Source: Pontibaca methylaminivorans
GTDB lineage: Bacteria > Pseudomonadota > Alphaproteobacteria > Rhodobacterales > Rhodobacteraceae
Assembly: GCF_900156525.1 (NCBI RefSeq)
Contig: NZ_FTPS01000001.1
Span: 1,178,001-1,242,000, forward strand
Reading direction: 5' to 3'
Length of the DNA: 64,000 bases
The position numbers and the translations under genes are program-made. A model generated the notes under the pieces. That model ran no database searches. It saw only the letters and a program-made list of their open reading frames with translations, and had not been told where the DNA came from. Position 1 is the stretch's first letter, and each line of letters opens with the position of its first letter. Shown here in pieces: positions 1 to 8,143 of the stretch.

Positions 1-1
1 G

Positions 2-523
2 CGGTCGAAAGACGCGAAGAAGGTGGTCTCGATCCGCACCTCGACCTTCGATGCCGCCGGCGAACAGGATGCGGTCACGGTCGAACCCGTCGCGGTTCCG
101 GCCGATCCGGGGCTGTCGGAATGGGTCGAGGACAAGGTGGCCGAAAGCGACCGCCCCGAACTGACCAGCGCCGGTGTCGTGGTGTCGGGCGGGCGCGGCG
201 TCGGGTCGGAAGAGGATTTCGCCCTGATCGAAAAGCTGGCCGACAAGCTCGGCGCGGCGGTCGGCGCCTCGCGCGCGGCGGTCGATTCGGGCTTTGCCCC
301 GAACGACTGGCAGGTGGGGCAGACCGGCAAGGTGGTGGCGCCCGAGCTTTACGTCGCGGTCGGCATTTCCGGCGCCATCCAGCACCTTGCGGGGATGAAG
401 GATTCGAAGGTCATCGTCGCGATCAACAAGGACGAGGAGGCCCCGATCTTCCAGGTCGCCGATTACGGTCTGGTCGCCGACCTGTTCACCGCCGTCCCCG
501 AACTGATCGAAAAGCTCGGCTGA
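2..523 (+). CDS. etfA: Electron transfer flavoprotein subunit alpha, C-terminal part
   Basis: This is the last 173 codons of EtfA; the start lies left of the window. EtfA binds FAD and, with EtfB, accepts electrons from acyl-CoA dehydrogenases and passes them to ETF-ubiquinone oxidoreductase. The visible part holds the whole FAD domain: the segment VSGGRGVG, then [12 protein letters not shown] and [16 protein letters not shown], the ETF alpha signature. The frame is open from base 2, so an ATG-less beginning is expected. A strong hairpin follows the stop. Possible electron donors and acceptor are in the same window: methylsuccinyl-CoA dehydrogenase at 9931 and ETF-QO at 55847. Confidence 0.97.
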   Translation, partial: RSKDAKKVVSIRTSTFDAAGEQDAVTVEPVAVPADPGLSEWVEDKVAESDRPELTSAGVVVSGGRGVGSEEDFALIEKLADKLGAAVGASRAAVDSGFAPNDWQVGQTGKVVAPELYVAVGISGAIQHLAGMKDSKVIVAINKDEEAPIFQVADYGLVADLFTAVPELIEKLG

Positions 524-546
524 CGCCCCGTCCCTTACGACAGCCG

Positions 547-1407
547 TCACAGCAACGGCCCGCCGGAACCGGCGGGCCGTTTGCCGTTCATCTGCCGCAG
601 CATCGGTTCCGCCAGCAGGCGCGTGGCGATCGCCCGGTGCATGGCCGGGCCGATCAGCCGCTCCGCCACGGCCAGCCGGAACGGCGGGCAGGTCATGCCG
701 GCAAGTTCCCCGGCTGCCGCCGACGACATGACCGGGATGTCCAGCAGCCGCGCGCCGCCCGCCGCGTCGAGCATGCCCCGCGTGAGCGGCACGAGGTCGC
801 CGGGCGGCTCTGTTCCATCTGCGCCGGACACCTGCTCGTAACGCAGCCAGAGCAGCAGGGCCGGCACATTGATCGCCTTGACCAGGTTGCGCATCCGCGC
901 GGTCCAGGTCCGTTGCAGCTCGGCCCGCACCTGCGCGAAACGCTCGGGAGAGACCCGGTTCAGCCCGGCCAGAAGATGGTTGATGAAGTGGAACTCGGTG
1001 AAGTCCACCTCGGGGAACAGCGCCATCAGCCCCGGTTCGGCCATCAGGAAACGATCGTTGCGCCGCGGATGCACCCGGTAGAACCGGTTGCCGAGATTCT
1101 GCGCGGCCAGCGGCTGGATCACCACCAGATCCGCCGCCCCGGCCATGGCCAGCAGATCCTCGTCGTGAAGATAGGCATCAAGCCCCCCGTTCACGCAGCC
1201 GAGATTGACGCAATCGCGCCCGAGGCCGCTTTCCACCAGGGTGACGAAAGGTTCGGGGACGAAACGGCCGAAGGTCTCGTCCCCGCCGAGAAAGGCGATA
1301 TACCCCGGCGCCGGGCGGCGCAGCGGCCCGCGGCACTGCAGGCGCGAGGCGCCATAACGGCAGGAGATGTCCTCCGCCGCCGCCGTATCTCTGCTTTCAA
1401 AGCTCAT
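547..1407 (-). CDS. DUF6473-like conserved protein
   Basis: This 286-residue protein looks like the DUF6473 family seen in Rhodobacterales; I base that on memory of the family pattern, and its function is unknown. Recognisable segments are FLGGDETFGRFV near residue 37, CVNLGCVNGGLDAYL, then NLGNRFYRVHPRRNDRFL and DFTEFHFINHLL. There is no signal peptide or membrane segment. I chose the ATG at 1407 because a GGTGGAG ribosome site precedes it; an open frame continues 22 codons further upstream. Its final codons (encoding GSGGPLL) overlap the etfA terminator on the opposite strand. The gene stands alone between etfA and the dehydrogenase at 1570. Confidence 0.75.
   Translation of the reverse strand: MSFESRDTAAAEDISCRYGASRLQCRGPLRRPAPGYIAFLGGDETFGRFVPEPFVTLVESGLGRDCVNLGCVNGGLDAYLHDEDLLAMAGAADLVVIQPLAAQNLGNRFYRVHPRRNDRFLMAEPGLMALFPEVDFTEFHFINHLLAGLNRVSPERFAQVRAELQRTWTARMRNLVKAINVPALLLWLRYEQVSGADGTEPPGDLVPLTRGMLDAAGGARLLDIPVMSSAAAGELAGMTCPPFRLAVAERLIGPAMHRAIATRLLAEPMLRQMNGKRPAGSGGPLL
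555..583 (+). terminator. Rho-independent-type hairpin after etfA
   Basis: A 10-base perfect stem (ACGGCCCGCC, loop GGAACC, GGCGGGCCGT) is followed by TTTG, 30 bases after the etfA stop. The hairpin lies inside the last codons of the convergent gene that ends at 547, so it is also coding on the other strand. Confidence 0.75.
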
Positions 1408-1569
1408 CGCGCTCCACCTGCCACCGTCACTGGTTGGTGCAATCTCGCGCCCTGAACGTTGCGATTCGGTCAATCCGGGGATTTATGAAAAATTCGCGGC
1501 ATTCCCGGCCCTTGTGACCTGCCCCGCATGACCTGTAAGCTGCATCCGGACAGGACGGGAGCACTGCTG

Positions 1570-2445
1570 ATGGACGTTCGGACTATCGGGGTGATCGGCG
1601 CCGGACAGATGGGCCACGGCATTGCCCATGTGCTGGCGCTGGCAGATTATGACGTGCTCATGACCGACATCAGCCCCAGCGCGCTCGATCAGGCGATGAC
1701 GCAGATCGAGGCCAACATGGGCCGGCAGCTTCGCCGCGAGATCATCACCCGCGGCGACATGGAAGCGGCACTCCGGCGAATCCGCACCACCCACAAACTG
1801 GCCGATCTCGGCCCCTGCGACCTGATCATCGAATCGGCGACCGAACGCGAGAGCGTGAAGCGGGCGATCTTCGAGGATCTGCAGCCGCACCTCGGGCCCG
1901 GCACGATCCTGACGTCGAATACCTCGTCGATCTCGATCACGCGGCTTGCCAGCGGCACCGACCGGCCCGAGCGGTTCATCGGCTTTCATTTCATGAACCC
2001 CGCCCCGGTCATGCGGCTGGTGGAGCTTGTGCGCGGCATCGCGACGGATGAATCCACCTTTGAAACCTGCCGGCGGGTGGTCGAGCGCCTCGGCAAGACG
2101 GCGGCCCCCGCCGAGGATTTCCCGGGGTTCATCGTCAACCGCATCCTGATGCCGATGATCAACGAAGCGGTCTATACGCTTTACGAGGGCGTCGGCGATG
2201 TGCTGTCGATCGACAAATCCATGCGGCTTGGTGCGAATCACCCGATGGGACCGCTGGAGCTTGCGGATTTCATCGGGCTGGACACCTGCCTTGCCATCAT
2301 GAACGTGCTGCATGACGGGCTGGCCGACACGAAATACCGCCCCTGTCCCCTGCTGGTGAAATATGTCGAGGCCGGATGGCTCGGGCGCAAGACCGGGCGC
2401 GGATTCTACGATTATCGCGGCGATGCGCCGGTGCCGACACGCTGA
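1570..2445 (+). CDS. hbd: 3-hydroxybutyryl-CoA dehydrogenase
   Basis: This 291-residue enzyme is an NAD(P)-dependent 3-hydroxyacyl-CoA dehydrogenase that interconverts 3-hydroxybutyryl-CoA and acetoacetyl-CoA. The N-terminal Rossmann motif GAGQMG is at residues 10-15. The catalytic region reads GFHFMNPAP, and the C-terminal helical domain contains FPGFIVNRILMPMINEA and NHPMGPLELADFIGLD. Its length is normal for the single-function bacterial form. I chose the ATG at 1570, preceded by GGGAG; an in-frame ATG at 1528 would add 14 unlikely residues. Its 3' end overlaps the convergent acyltransferase gene by 34 bases. Proximity to etfA fits a role in short-chain acyl-CoA metabolism. The symbol paaH is also used. 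Confidence 0.93.
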   Translation: MDVRTIGVIGAGQMGHGIAHVLALADYDVLMTDISPSALDQAMTQIEANMGRQLRREIITRGDMEAALRRIRTTHKLADLGPCDLIIESATERESVKRAIFEDLQPHLGPGTILTSNTSSISITRLASGTDRPERFIGFHFMNPAPVMRLVELVRGIATDESTFETCRRVVERLGKTAAPAEDFPGFIVNRILMPMINEAVYTLYEGVGDVLSIDKSMRLGANHPMGPLELADFIGLDTCLAIMNVLHDGLADTKYRPCPLLVKYVEAGWLGRKTGRGFYDYRGDAPVPTR

Positions 2446-3380
2446 GGCGGGCAGGATGCCGCGCCGCCCGGATCGGCCCCGAGCGAAAGCGTGTGGCCGC
2501 GCAGCCAGACCATGAAACTGCGTGGTTTTTCAAGTCGCTCCATGTCCCCTGCCGCAAGCGGGCACCCGATCACCGGGGTCTGCGGCCTGCGGCGCGCGCG
2601 CACGACTTCATGCAACAGCAGCCCCTGCCGCAGCACCGGAGAGACCTGCGCGGCGATCTGGTAAAGGCGCGAATTCTGCCCCGGAAAGAACACCGGCACG
2701 ACGCGCGCGCCGGAGCGGCGGATCAACTGCGCGGTGAACACGTTCCAGTCGCGCTCGACCGCGGGACCGAACCAGTTGTCCGACGACATGACCACACCGG
2801 CTGGAAACAGCGCGACCAGCCCCCCGGCAGCAAGATGGTCCAGCGCCTCCGCCCGCATCGCAACCATCCTGCGCTGCGCATCCGGGTCATGGGCGAACGG
2901 CACCGGGATCATGAAACGGCTCGCCGTCGCATCAAGCCCGGTCAGCACCGAACGCGCAAGGATCCGGTAATCCTCGCGCACCCGCCCGATCAGGTCGGCA
3001 AGGACCATGCCATCGACAAGACCATGAGGATGATTCGCAACCACGATCACCGGCCCTTCGGCCGGGATATTGGCAATCTGCGCGGCCGGTGTCCGCACCT
3101 CGATCCCCATGGTTTCCAGCGCAAGGCGCCAGAAGTCCGGCCCCTCGCGCATCCCGCCCCGGCGCTCGAAATCGCGCACCATGCGCAGGAGCGCGGGCTT
3201 TCCGGTCAGCCATTCGATCGTGCGGATGGCAAACGCCCGGTTCGGGTCGTCAAAGGTGCGCGCATAGCTCAGCGCCCGCCGGTCATAGGAATCCTGCGCC
3301 CTGCCGCCGCGCTCGCAATCCCCGTGCTGGAAATGCCGCGGCCGGGCGCCGGAGATGGTTATCGAGTCAGTATTTTTCAC
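2412..3380 (-). CDS. PlsC-type lysophospholipid acyltransferase family protein
   Basis: This 322-residue protein belongs to the PlsC-type acyltransferase superfamily, which transfers acyl chains to glycerolipids or related acceptors at the membrane. The catalytic box reads NHPHGLVDG, a later block is FPAGVV (the FPxG motif), and FFPGQNSRLYQIA follows. I chose the GTG at 3380, which sits inside the last codons of ptsH (GGTGAAAAATACTGA), giving a 14-base overlap and probable translational coupling. The substrate cannot be read from sequence. It closes the chvI-chvG-hprK-rapZ-EIIA-HPr run, which would tie lipid modification to PTS regulation if co-expressed. Confidence 0.8.
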   Translation of the reverse strand: MKNTDSITISGARPRHFQHGDCERGGRAQDSYDRRALSYARTFDDPNRAFAIRTIEWLTGKPALLRMVRDFERRGGMREGPDFWRLALETMGIEVRTPAAQIANIPAEGPVIVVANHPHGLVDGMVLADLIGRVREDYRILARSVLTGLDATASRFMIPVPFAHDPDAQRRMVAMRAEALDHLAAGGLVALFPAGVVMSSDNWFGPAVERDWNVFTAQLIRRSGARVVPVFFPGQNSRLYQIAAQVSPVLRQGLLLHEVVRARRRPQTPVIGCPLAAGDMERLEKPRSFMVWLRGHTLSLGADPGGAASCPPQRVGTGASPR

Positions 3381-3645
3381 CGAACCGGTCCGCAACGAGC
3401 CGCTCCAGCGCATCCGCCAGCGCCGCCGCATCGGGGCCGCTGGTCTGGACCTCGATCAGGCATCCGCGCGAGGCGGCCAGCATCAGGAGCCCCATGATAC
3501 TGTCGCCCGACGCCGAAAGCCCGTCGCGCATGACCTCGGCATCGGCGTCAAAGCTTTCGACCACCTCGACCAGCTTGGCCGACGCCCGCGCATGCAGCCC
3601 CTTTTCGTTGACGATCTTCAATGTGCGACGGATCATGGCGCTCAT
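3367..3645 (-). CDS. ptsH: HPr phosphocarrier protein
   Basis: This 92-residue HPr carries phosphate from enzyme I to EIIA proteins. The phosphorylated histidine is His18 in GLHARASAK. The regulatory serine for HprK is Ser49 in GDSIMGLLML, so both control points are intact. A strong GGGAGGGAGGG ribosome site lies just upstream of the ATG. It follows the EIIA gene after 41 bases and overlaps the acyltransferase start. No sugar-specific EIIB or EIIC is nearby, so this looks like the regulatory PTS of alphaproteobacteria rather than a sugar importer; enzyme I must lie elsewhere. Confidence 0.96.
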   Translation of the reverse strand: MSAMIRRTLKIVNEKGLHARASAKLVEVVESFDADAEVMRDGLSASGDSIMGLLMLAASRGCLIEVQTSGPDAAALADALERLVADRFGEKY

Positions 3646-3686
3646 TCCCTCCCTCCCCTTCCCGGTTATTGGCAGTCATTCGCCAG

Positions 3687-4079
3687 TCATTCGGCGCAGA
3701 TATTGCGGGTGTTGATGTATTTGCGGCCCGATTCCATGGCCATTCGCGCGGCTTCGGCAACCGGCAGATGGCGGCTCTTGGCCAGTTTGATCAGCATCGG
3801 GAGATTGGCGCCGAACAGGATGCGGCGGTTGTCGACCCGGCAGGCCTTCATGCTGAGGTTCGACGGCGAGCCGCCGAACAGATCCGTGACCAGAACCACA
3901 CCGTCGCCGGTGTCGACCGAATCGGCGGCGCGGGCGATCTCGCATTCCTTGGCGGCACGGTCGTGATCGGCCTCGATCGACACGGCGGCCATGCCCGGCT
4001 GCCGGCCGACCACGTGCTCGATCGCGGCAAGGTATTCCCTTGCCAGCCCGCCATGGGCGACAATCACGATTCCGATCAC
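3687..4079 (-). CDS. manX: PTS EIIA component, mannose family
   Basis: This 130-residue protein is a single-domain EIIA of the mannose/fructose family. The phosphorylated residue is His9 in VAHGGLA, and the second conserved block reads [11 protein letters not shown]. In alphaproteobacteria without a matching permease, this EIIA takes phosphate from HPr and acts as a regulator, so the symbol manX reflects family and not mannose transport. The start is GTG at 4079 and shares four bases (GTGA) with the end of rapZ. The surrounding genes are HprK, RapZ and HPr. Confidence 0.92.
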   Translation of the reverse strand: MIGIVIVAHGGLAREYLAAIEHVVGRQPGMAAVSIEADHDRAAKECEIARAADSVDTGDGVVLVTDLFGGSPSNLSMKACRVDNRRILFGANLPMLIKLAKSRHLPVAEAARMAMESGRKYINTRNICAE

Positions 4080-4972
4080 ACCGGCCCCTTACCCGTTTCA
4101 CGGCGCTCCAGTTCACGGTGCCTTATTGACACCTGCCGTCCGTCCTGCGCAAGCGCCTCGGCGAGCGCCTCGGCCATGACGACCGAACGGTGTTGCCCGC
4201 CGGTACACCCGAAGGCGATGGCGAGGTGCGATTTGCCTTCTTCCATGCAGGCGGGCAGCAGCAGGCGCGTGAGGTCGAGCACCCGTTCGAAGAACGGGGC
4301 GAACATCGGATCGCGCCGCACATGGTCGCGCACCCCGCCGTCGCCCCCGTCGAAGGGGCGCAGGGCCTCGACCCAGTAGGGGTTGGACAGGAAGCGGCAG
4401 TCGAACACCATGTCGATGCCGCGCGGCAGCCCTCGCTTGTAGGAAAAGGAGTGCACCGAAACCGCCAGCGGACGCCCCGAGCGGGCGGCATAGTGATGTT
4501 CGATCTCCTCACGGAGCTGGTGCACATTCAATTCCGACGTGTCGATCAGCGTATCCGCCCGCGCCCGGATCGGCGCCAGCAGGTCGCGTTCGCGCATGAT
4601 GCCCGTTTCGGGGCCTTCTTCGGGCGCCATGGGATGGCGGCGGCGGGTTTCGGAAAAACGGCGCAGGAGGATGTCGGTGCGGCTGTCGAGATAGAGAACG
4701 CTCAGGGCCGTTTCCGGGTGATGGGACAGGCGGTCGATCAGGTCAATAAGCGCGGCGGTGGAGAAATCGCGGTTGCGCGTGTCGATCCCGAGCGCCATCG
4801 GCCGCAGCCGCTCGGCCCCCTCCAGAAGCCGCGGCACCAGATGCAGCGGCATGTTGTCGATCGCTTCGAAATCAAGGTCTTCGAGCGCGCGGATCGCAGT
4901 GCTCCGCCCGGCACCCGACGGGCCGGTCACCAGCACCAGCCGCGTCTGCACCGGTGCCCGCGCATCGCTCAT
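4076..4972 (-). CDS. rapZ: RapZ-type nucleotide-binding protein
   Basis: This 298-residue protein is a RapZ/YvcJ family member. In E. coli, RapZ is an RNase E adapter controlling GlmZ RNA and amino sugar supply; the alphaproteobacterial role is less certain. The P-loop at residues 17-24 reads GPSGAGRS, with arginine where the usual lysine stands. The C-terminal RNA-binding domain has PYWVEALRP and the family signature [11 protein letters not shown]. It overlaps hprK at its start and the EIIA gene at its end by four bases each, so it is firmly within the PTS operon. Confidence 0.93.
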   Translation of the reverse strand: MSDARAPVQTRLVLVTGPSGAGRSTAIRALEDLDFEAIDNMPLHLVPRLLEGAERLRPMALGIDTRNRDFSTAALIDLIDRLSHHPETALSVLYLDSRTDILLRRFSETRRRHPMAPEEGPETGIMRERDLLAPIRARADTLIDTSELNVHQLREEIEHHYAARSGRPLAVSVHSFSYKRGLPRGIDMVFDCRFLSNPYWVEALRPFDGGDGGVRDHVRRDPMFAPFFERVLDLTRLLLPACMEEGKSHLAIAFGCTGGQHRSVVMAEALAEALAQDGRQVSIRHRELERRETGKGPV

Positions 4973-5394
4973 GTCTCGTATCGCCCTGCCTTGAGAAGTT
5001 GCATCAGCATTGATGCGAAATGTATGTTTTCAATACGGTAAAGCAAGGGGATCTCGTGTCCGAGAAGGGCCAGGCGCCGCGGCGGCGGCATCCGGTCGGG
5101 CTCCGTCTGGTCGAGATCGACGACAAAGCGAACCGGCGCCTCCTGCGCCCAGGCGGCCTGCAGAAGGCCCATGCCCCGCGCCTCGATCAGCCCGCGCAGC
5201 GGCGGCGGGGCGCTGGCGACGAGGTGGTCGCCCCGACAGGCCAGAACGACACGGTCATCCGCGACAAGCTCCGCTCCGAGCGCCATCAGCGCCAGCGCAA
5301 GCGAGGATTTGCCGCTGCCGGACCGCCCGCGAAGCAACAGGCCACGCCCAGAGGCCGTGATGCAACTTGCGTGCAGGATCTGCGGATCGGTCAT
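4969..5394 (-). CDS. hprK: HPr kinase/phosphorylase, short form
   Basis: This 141-residue protein is the short alphaproteobacterial HprK, lacking the N-terminal domain of the roughly 310-residue Firmicutes enzyme. It phosphorylates or dephosphorylates the regulatory serine of HPr. The P-loop at residues 23-30 reads GRSGSGKS, followed by [10 protein letters not shown] and the HprK signature region [11 protein letters not shown]. Its reading frame shares four bases with chvG before it and with rapZ after it. The target serine is present in the HPr gene of the same operon, which supports function. Confidence 0.93.
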   Translation of the reverse strand: MTDPQILHASCITASGRGLLLRGRSGSGKSSLALALMALGAELVADDRVVLACRGDHLVASAPPPLRGLIEARGMGLLQAAWAQEAPVRFVVDLDQTEPDRMPPPRRLALLGHEIPLLYRIENIHFASMLMQLLKAGRYET

Positions 5395-7097
5395 GCGGGC
5401 AACCCGACGACGAAGCGTGCGCCAAGCGGTTCCGAGGTCGGGTCGGCGTCGGTCGGGCGGATGTTCTCGGCCCAGATCACCCCGCCATGCGCCTCGACAA
5501 TCTGGCGCGAGATGGCGAGCCCGAGCCCGGAATTGTCGCCGAAGCTCTGCTCCGGGCGCTGGGAATAGAAACGGCGAAAGATCATGTCGAGCGCCTCTTC
5601 GGGGATGCCGGGGCCGGTGTCCTCGACCACCACCAGCACGCGGCTCTGGCGTTCGCGCACCCAGACCCGGATCGCGTCGCCCGGTTCGCAGAAGGAAATC
5701 GCGTTGGTGATGAGGTTGACGAAGACCTGCGCCAGACGCGCCTCGAGCCCGTGCAGCATGATCGGCCCGGCGGGCAGGTCGGTGATATAGTCGATCTCGC
5801 GCAGGGCCGCGGTTCCCGCCAGATGGGTGTTCAGGTTGCCGAGCATCTGCAGCAGATCGAAACTTTCCTGGTCTTCCTTCACCAGTTCCGCATCCAGCCG
5901 CGAGGCGTTGGAGATGTCGCTCACCAGCCGGTCGAGCCGGCGCACGTCATGTTCGATCACCTCGAGCAGGCGTTCGCGCTGGTCGGCGCGCTGGATGCGG
6001 CGCAGGGTGCCGACCGCGGATTGCAGGCTGGCGAGCGGATTCTTGATCTCGTGGGCGACGTCGGCGGCGAATTGTTCGTTCCCCTCGATCCGGTTGTACA
6101 GCGCGGCGACCATGCCGCTCAGGGCCCGGCTCAGCCGGCCGATCTCGTCGGCACGGGCGCTCAGGTCGGGGATCCTGACCCGCCCTTCGCCCGTGCCGCC
6201 CAGGTTGCGCTCGCGCCCGAGTTCGGCGGCCTCCGCCAGCCGCGCGAGCGGATTGGCGATGGTCGAGGAGAGCACGAGGCTGAGCCCGACCGAAACCGCA
6301 AGCGCGACCACGAACATCTGCAGCACACGTTCACGCTCCCCGTGCACGAGCGCGTCGATTTCGCCCGCCGGGCTCGCGACCGCAACCACGCCGAGCGCCG
6401 CGCCCCCGTGACGGATCGGCGCCGTGGCCGAAATGACCGCGCCGCCCGCCGTGTCGAGTTCGGTGCGGATCACGGTGCCCTGCGCCAGCGTGCGCTGGAC
6501 CAGGGTGCGCAGCCGCTCGTCAAGCGTGGGCGACGACCGGCGCGAGGCGGGGGTGAACAGCCCGGCGATCCCGTCCCAGACGAAGGCGATGGCGTTGCTG
6601 ACCGGGGTGCGCCGCGCCGGCTGTTCGCCGAGCACAGCCAGCGATGCGCCGGCCCGGCTGCCCCGGGTCTGCCCGAGCAGCCGCCGCCCGTCGTCGAAGA
6701 TGAACACCTCGATCCCGTTGCGCAGGCTGAGCGATGCGAGCGACGCCGCGACGGCGCCTTCGTCCGCAAGCAGGGCCGACGGGCCGGGCGCCTGCCGCAT
6801 CCGCGCCTCGAACACGTTGGCGATAAGCTCTGCCTCGGCCACCAGGGCCGCCGCGCGCTGCACCACGAGGCTTTCGCGCGTGGCATTGAGATAGAAGATG
6901 CCCGCCACCATCACATTGAGCGCGATCAGGTTGATGATGATGATCCGGCGCGTCAGCGGAGAGTTCACCAGCGAGTGGCGCGCACGGCCCGCCGCCCGGC
7001 GGATGCCGCGCATCCCGCCATGGCCGGCACCCGGCAGGTCCGGCCCCTCCGCGGGCGGAAGATGGAATGTGCCTTCCTGCACTCCGGCTCCTTTCAT
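5391..7097 (-). CDS. chvG: Sensor histidine kinase ChvG
   Basis: This 568-residue inner-membrane kinase is the ChvG/ExoS sensor that, with ChvI, responds to acidity, envelope stress or host signals in alphaproteobacteria. A first membrane segment lies at about residues 50-70 (IIIINLIALNVMVAGIFYL). A periplasmic domain of roughly 190 residues follows, then a second membrane segment (FVVALAVSVGLSLVLSS) and HAMP. The HisKA motif is ADVAHEIKNPLAS with its histidine near residue 348, and the ATPase boxes are NLITNA, EDTGPGI and GLGLAIS. It begins 27 bases after chvI and overlaps hprK, so kinase and PTS genes are probably co-transcribed. Confidence 0.95.
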   Translation of the reverse strand: MKGAGVQEGTFHLPPAEGPDLPGAGHGGMRGIRRAAGRARHSLVNSPLTRRIIIINLIALNVMVAGIFYLNATRESLVVQRAAALVAEAELIANVFEARMRQAPGPSALLADEGAVAASLASLSLRNGIEVFIFDDGRRLLGQTRGSRAGASLAVLGEQPARRTPVSNAIAFVWDGIAGLFTPASRRSSPTLDERLRTLVQRTLAQGTVIRTELDTAGGAVISATAPIRHGGAALGVVAVASPAGEIDALVHGERERVLQMFVVALAVSVGLSLVLSSTIANPLARLAEAAELGRERNLGGTGEGRVRIPDLSARADEIGRLSRALSGMVAALYNRIEGNEQFAADVAHEIKNPLASLQSAVGTLRRIQRADQRERLLEVIEHDVRRLDRLVSDISNASRLDAELVKEDQESFDLLQMLGNLNTHLAGTAALREIDYITDLPAGPIMLHGLEARLAQVFVNLITNAISFCEPGDAIRVWVRERQSRVLVVVEDTGPGIPEEALDMIFRRFYSQRPEQSFGDNSGLGLAISRQIVEAHGGVIWAENIRPTDADPTSEPLGARFVVGLPA

Positions 7098-7124
7098 CGC
7101 CCGTTTCCGCGGGGGGCGGACAGG

Positions 7125-7820
7125 TCAGGTTTCATTGTATCTGTAACCGATGCCGTAAAGCGTTTCGATTGCCGAAAATTCCCCGTCTACCGCGCGCATC
7201 TTCTTTCGCAGGCGCTTGATGTGGCTGTCGATCGTGCGGTCATCCACATAGACCTGATCGTCATAGGCCACGTCCATGAGCTGATCCCGGCTTTTCACGA
7301 AGCCGGGGCGCTGGGCAAGCGCCTGAAGCAGCAGGAATTCCGTGACCGTCAGCGCGACGTCGCGGCCGTCCCAGGCGACCGCATGGCGCAGCGGATCCAT
7401 CCGCAACCGTCCGCGCACCATCACCCGCGCCTCTTCGCTGTCGCCGTCCTGGTCCGCAACGTCCTGCCGGCGCAACAGGGCGCGGATGCGTTCGACCAGA
7501 AGGCGCTGCGAAAACGGTTTCTTCACGTAATCGTCCGCGCCCATGCGCAGCCCCAGAACCTCGTCGATTTCCTCGTCGCGAGAGGTCAGCAGGATCACCG
7601 GCATCCGGGTCTTCTGGCGCAGCCGCTGCAGTAGATCCATCCCGTCCATGCGCGGCATCTTGATGTCGAGCACGGCCATGTCCGGCATGCGCCGGCTGAA
7701 GGCATCATAGGCGGCCTGCCCGTCGTTGTAGGTCTCGACTTCGAAACCCTCGGCCTCGAGCGTCATCGAAACCGATGTCAGGATGTTCCTGTCATCGTCA
7801 ACCAGCGCAATCCGCGACAT
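7125..7820 (-). CDS. chvI: Response regulator ChvI
   Basis: This 231-residue OmpR-type regulator is the partner of ChvG. The receiver domain has the acidic pair at residues 8-10, the phosphorylated Asp52 in [20 protein letters not shown], and the conserved lysine in DYVKKPFS. The C-terminal winged helix includes [20 protein letters not shown] and the end [14 protein letters not shown] chose the ATG at 7820, with an AAAGGGG ribosome site; an open frame continues 31 codons upstream without family similarity. It heads the minus-strand operon and faces pckA, the same divergent arrangement known in rhizobia. Confidence 0.96.
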   Translation of the reverse strand: MSRIALVDDDRNILTSVSMTLEAEGFEVETYNDGQAAYDAFSRRMPDMAVLDIKMPRMDGMDLLQRLRQKTRMPVILLTSRDEEIDEVLGLRMGADDYVKKPFSQRLLVERIRALLRRQDVADQDGDSEEARVMVRGRLRMDPLRHAVAWDGRDVALTVTEFLLLQALAQRPGFVKSRDQLMDVAYDDQVYVDDRTIDSHIKRLRKKMRAVDGEFSAIETLYGIGYRYNET

Positions 7821-8143
7821 CGGCAGCCCCTTTCGCTCGGTTCCCGCATCCTTTTGCCGGGCTGTCGGCAACATCCGTTGCCCGGGGCGAATCGCCCGCC
7901 GGCCCGCCTCCATTCAGGCGGAAAATCCTTATCAAGCGCTGAATGGTCATAATTCCGCCCAGACTCCCGGCGATGTCGGAGAGGTGGTTGCGCTAACCTG
8001 AAACTGGTTGCGCTAACTGCCCCGAAGCAGCCTGTTAGCGGTCCGGACATGGTGTTAAGAGCAAGTCATGGCGCCCCCGCGAGGCGAGGTCCTCGGCGGG
8101 GTCGTCATTGTCATACGGATATGCCGGAACAGGAGACGAAAGC
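7821..8143. other. Divergent intergenic region between chvI and pckA
   Basis: These 323 bases hold no credible gene. They must contain the promoters of both chvI and pckA. The conspicuous content is a group of three GTTRGCGCTAAC-like elements at 7985-8046, listed separately, and the AGGAGA ribosome site of pckA at 8131. Confidence 0.8.
7985..8046 (+). promoter_or_regulatory. Tandem LacI-type operator-like repeats before pckA
   Basis: TGGTTGCGCTAACC at 7985-7998 and TGGTTGCGCTAACT at 8005-8018 are direct copies exactly 20 bases apart, about two helical turns. A third, weaker copy TGTTAGCGGTCCGG lies at 8033-8046. Each resembles the palindrome TGTTAGCGCTAACA (11, 10 and 9 of 14 matches), a pattern with the central CG typical of LacI-family operators. 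From memory, the LacI-family regulator CceR controls pckA in Rhodobacter sphaeroides, so CceR is the leading candidate. That assignment is inference. Confidence 0.6.

Noticed and set aside
5367-7634. A 755-codon open frame on the plus strand opposite chvG and chvI
   Set aside because: It is rich in Arg, His, Gln and Asp, has no motif, and mirrors real minus-strand genes; high GC makes long antisense frames common.
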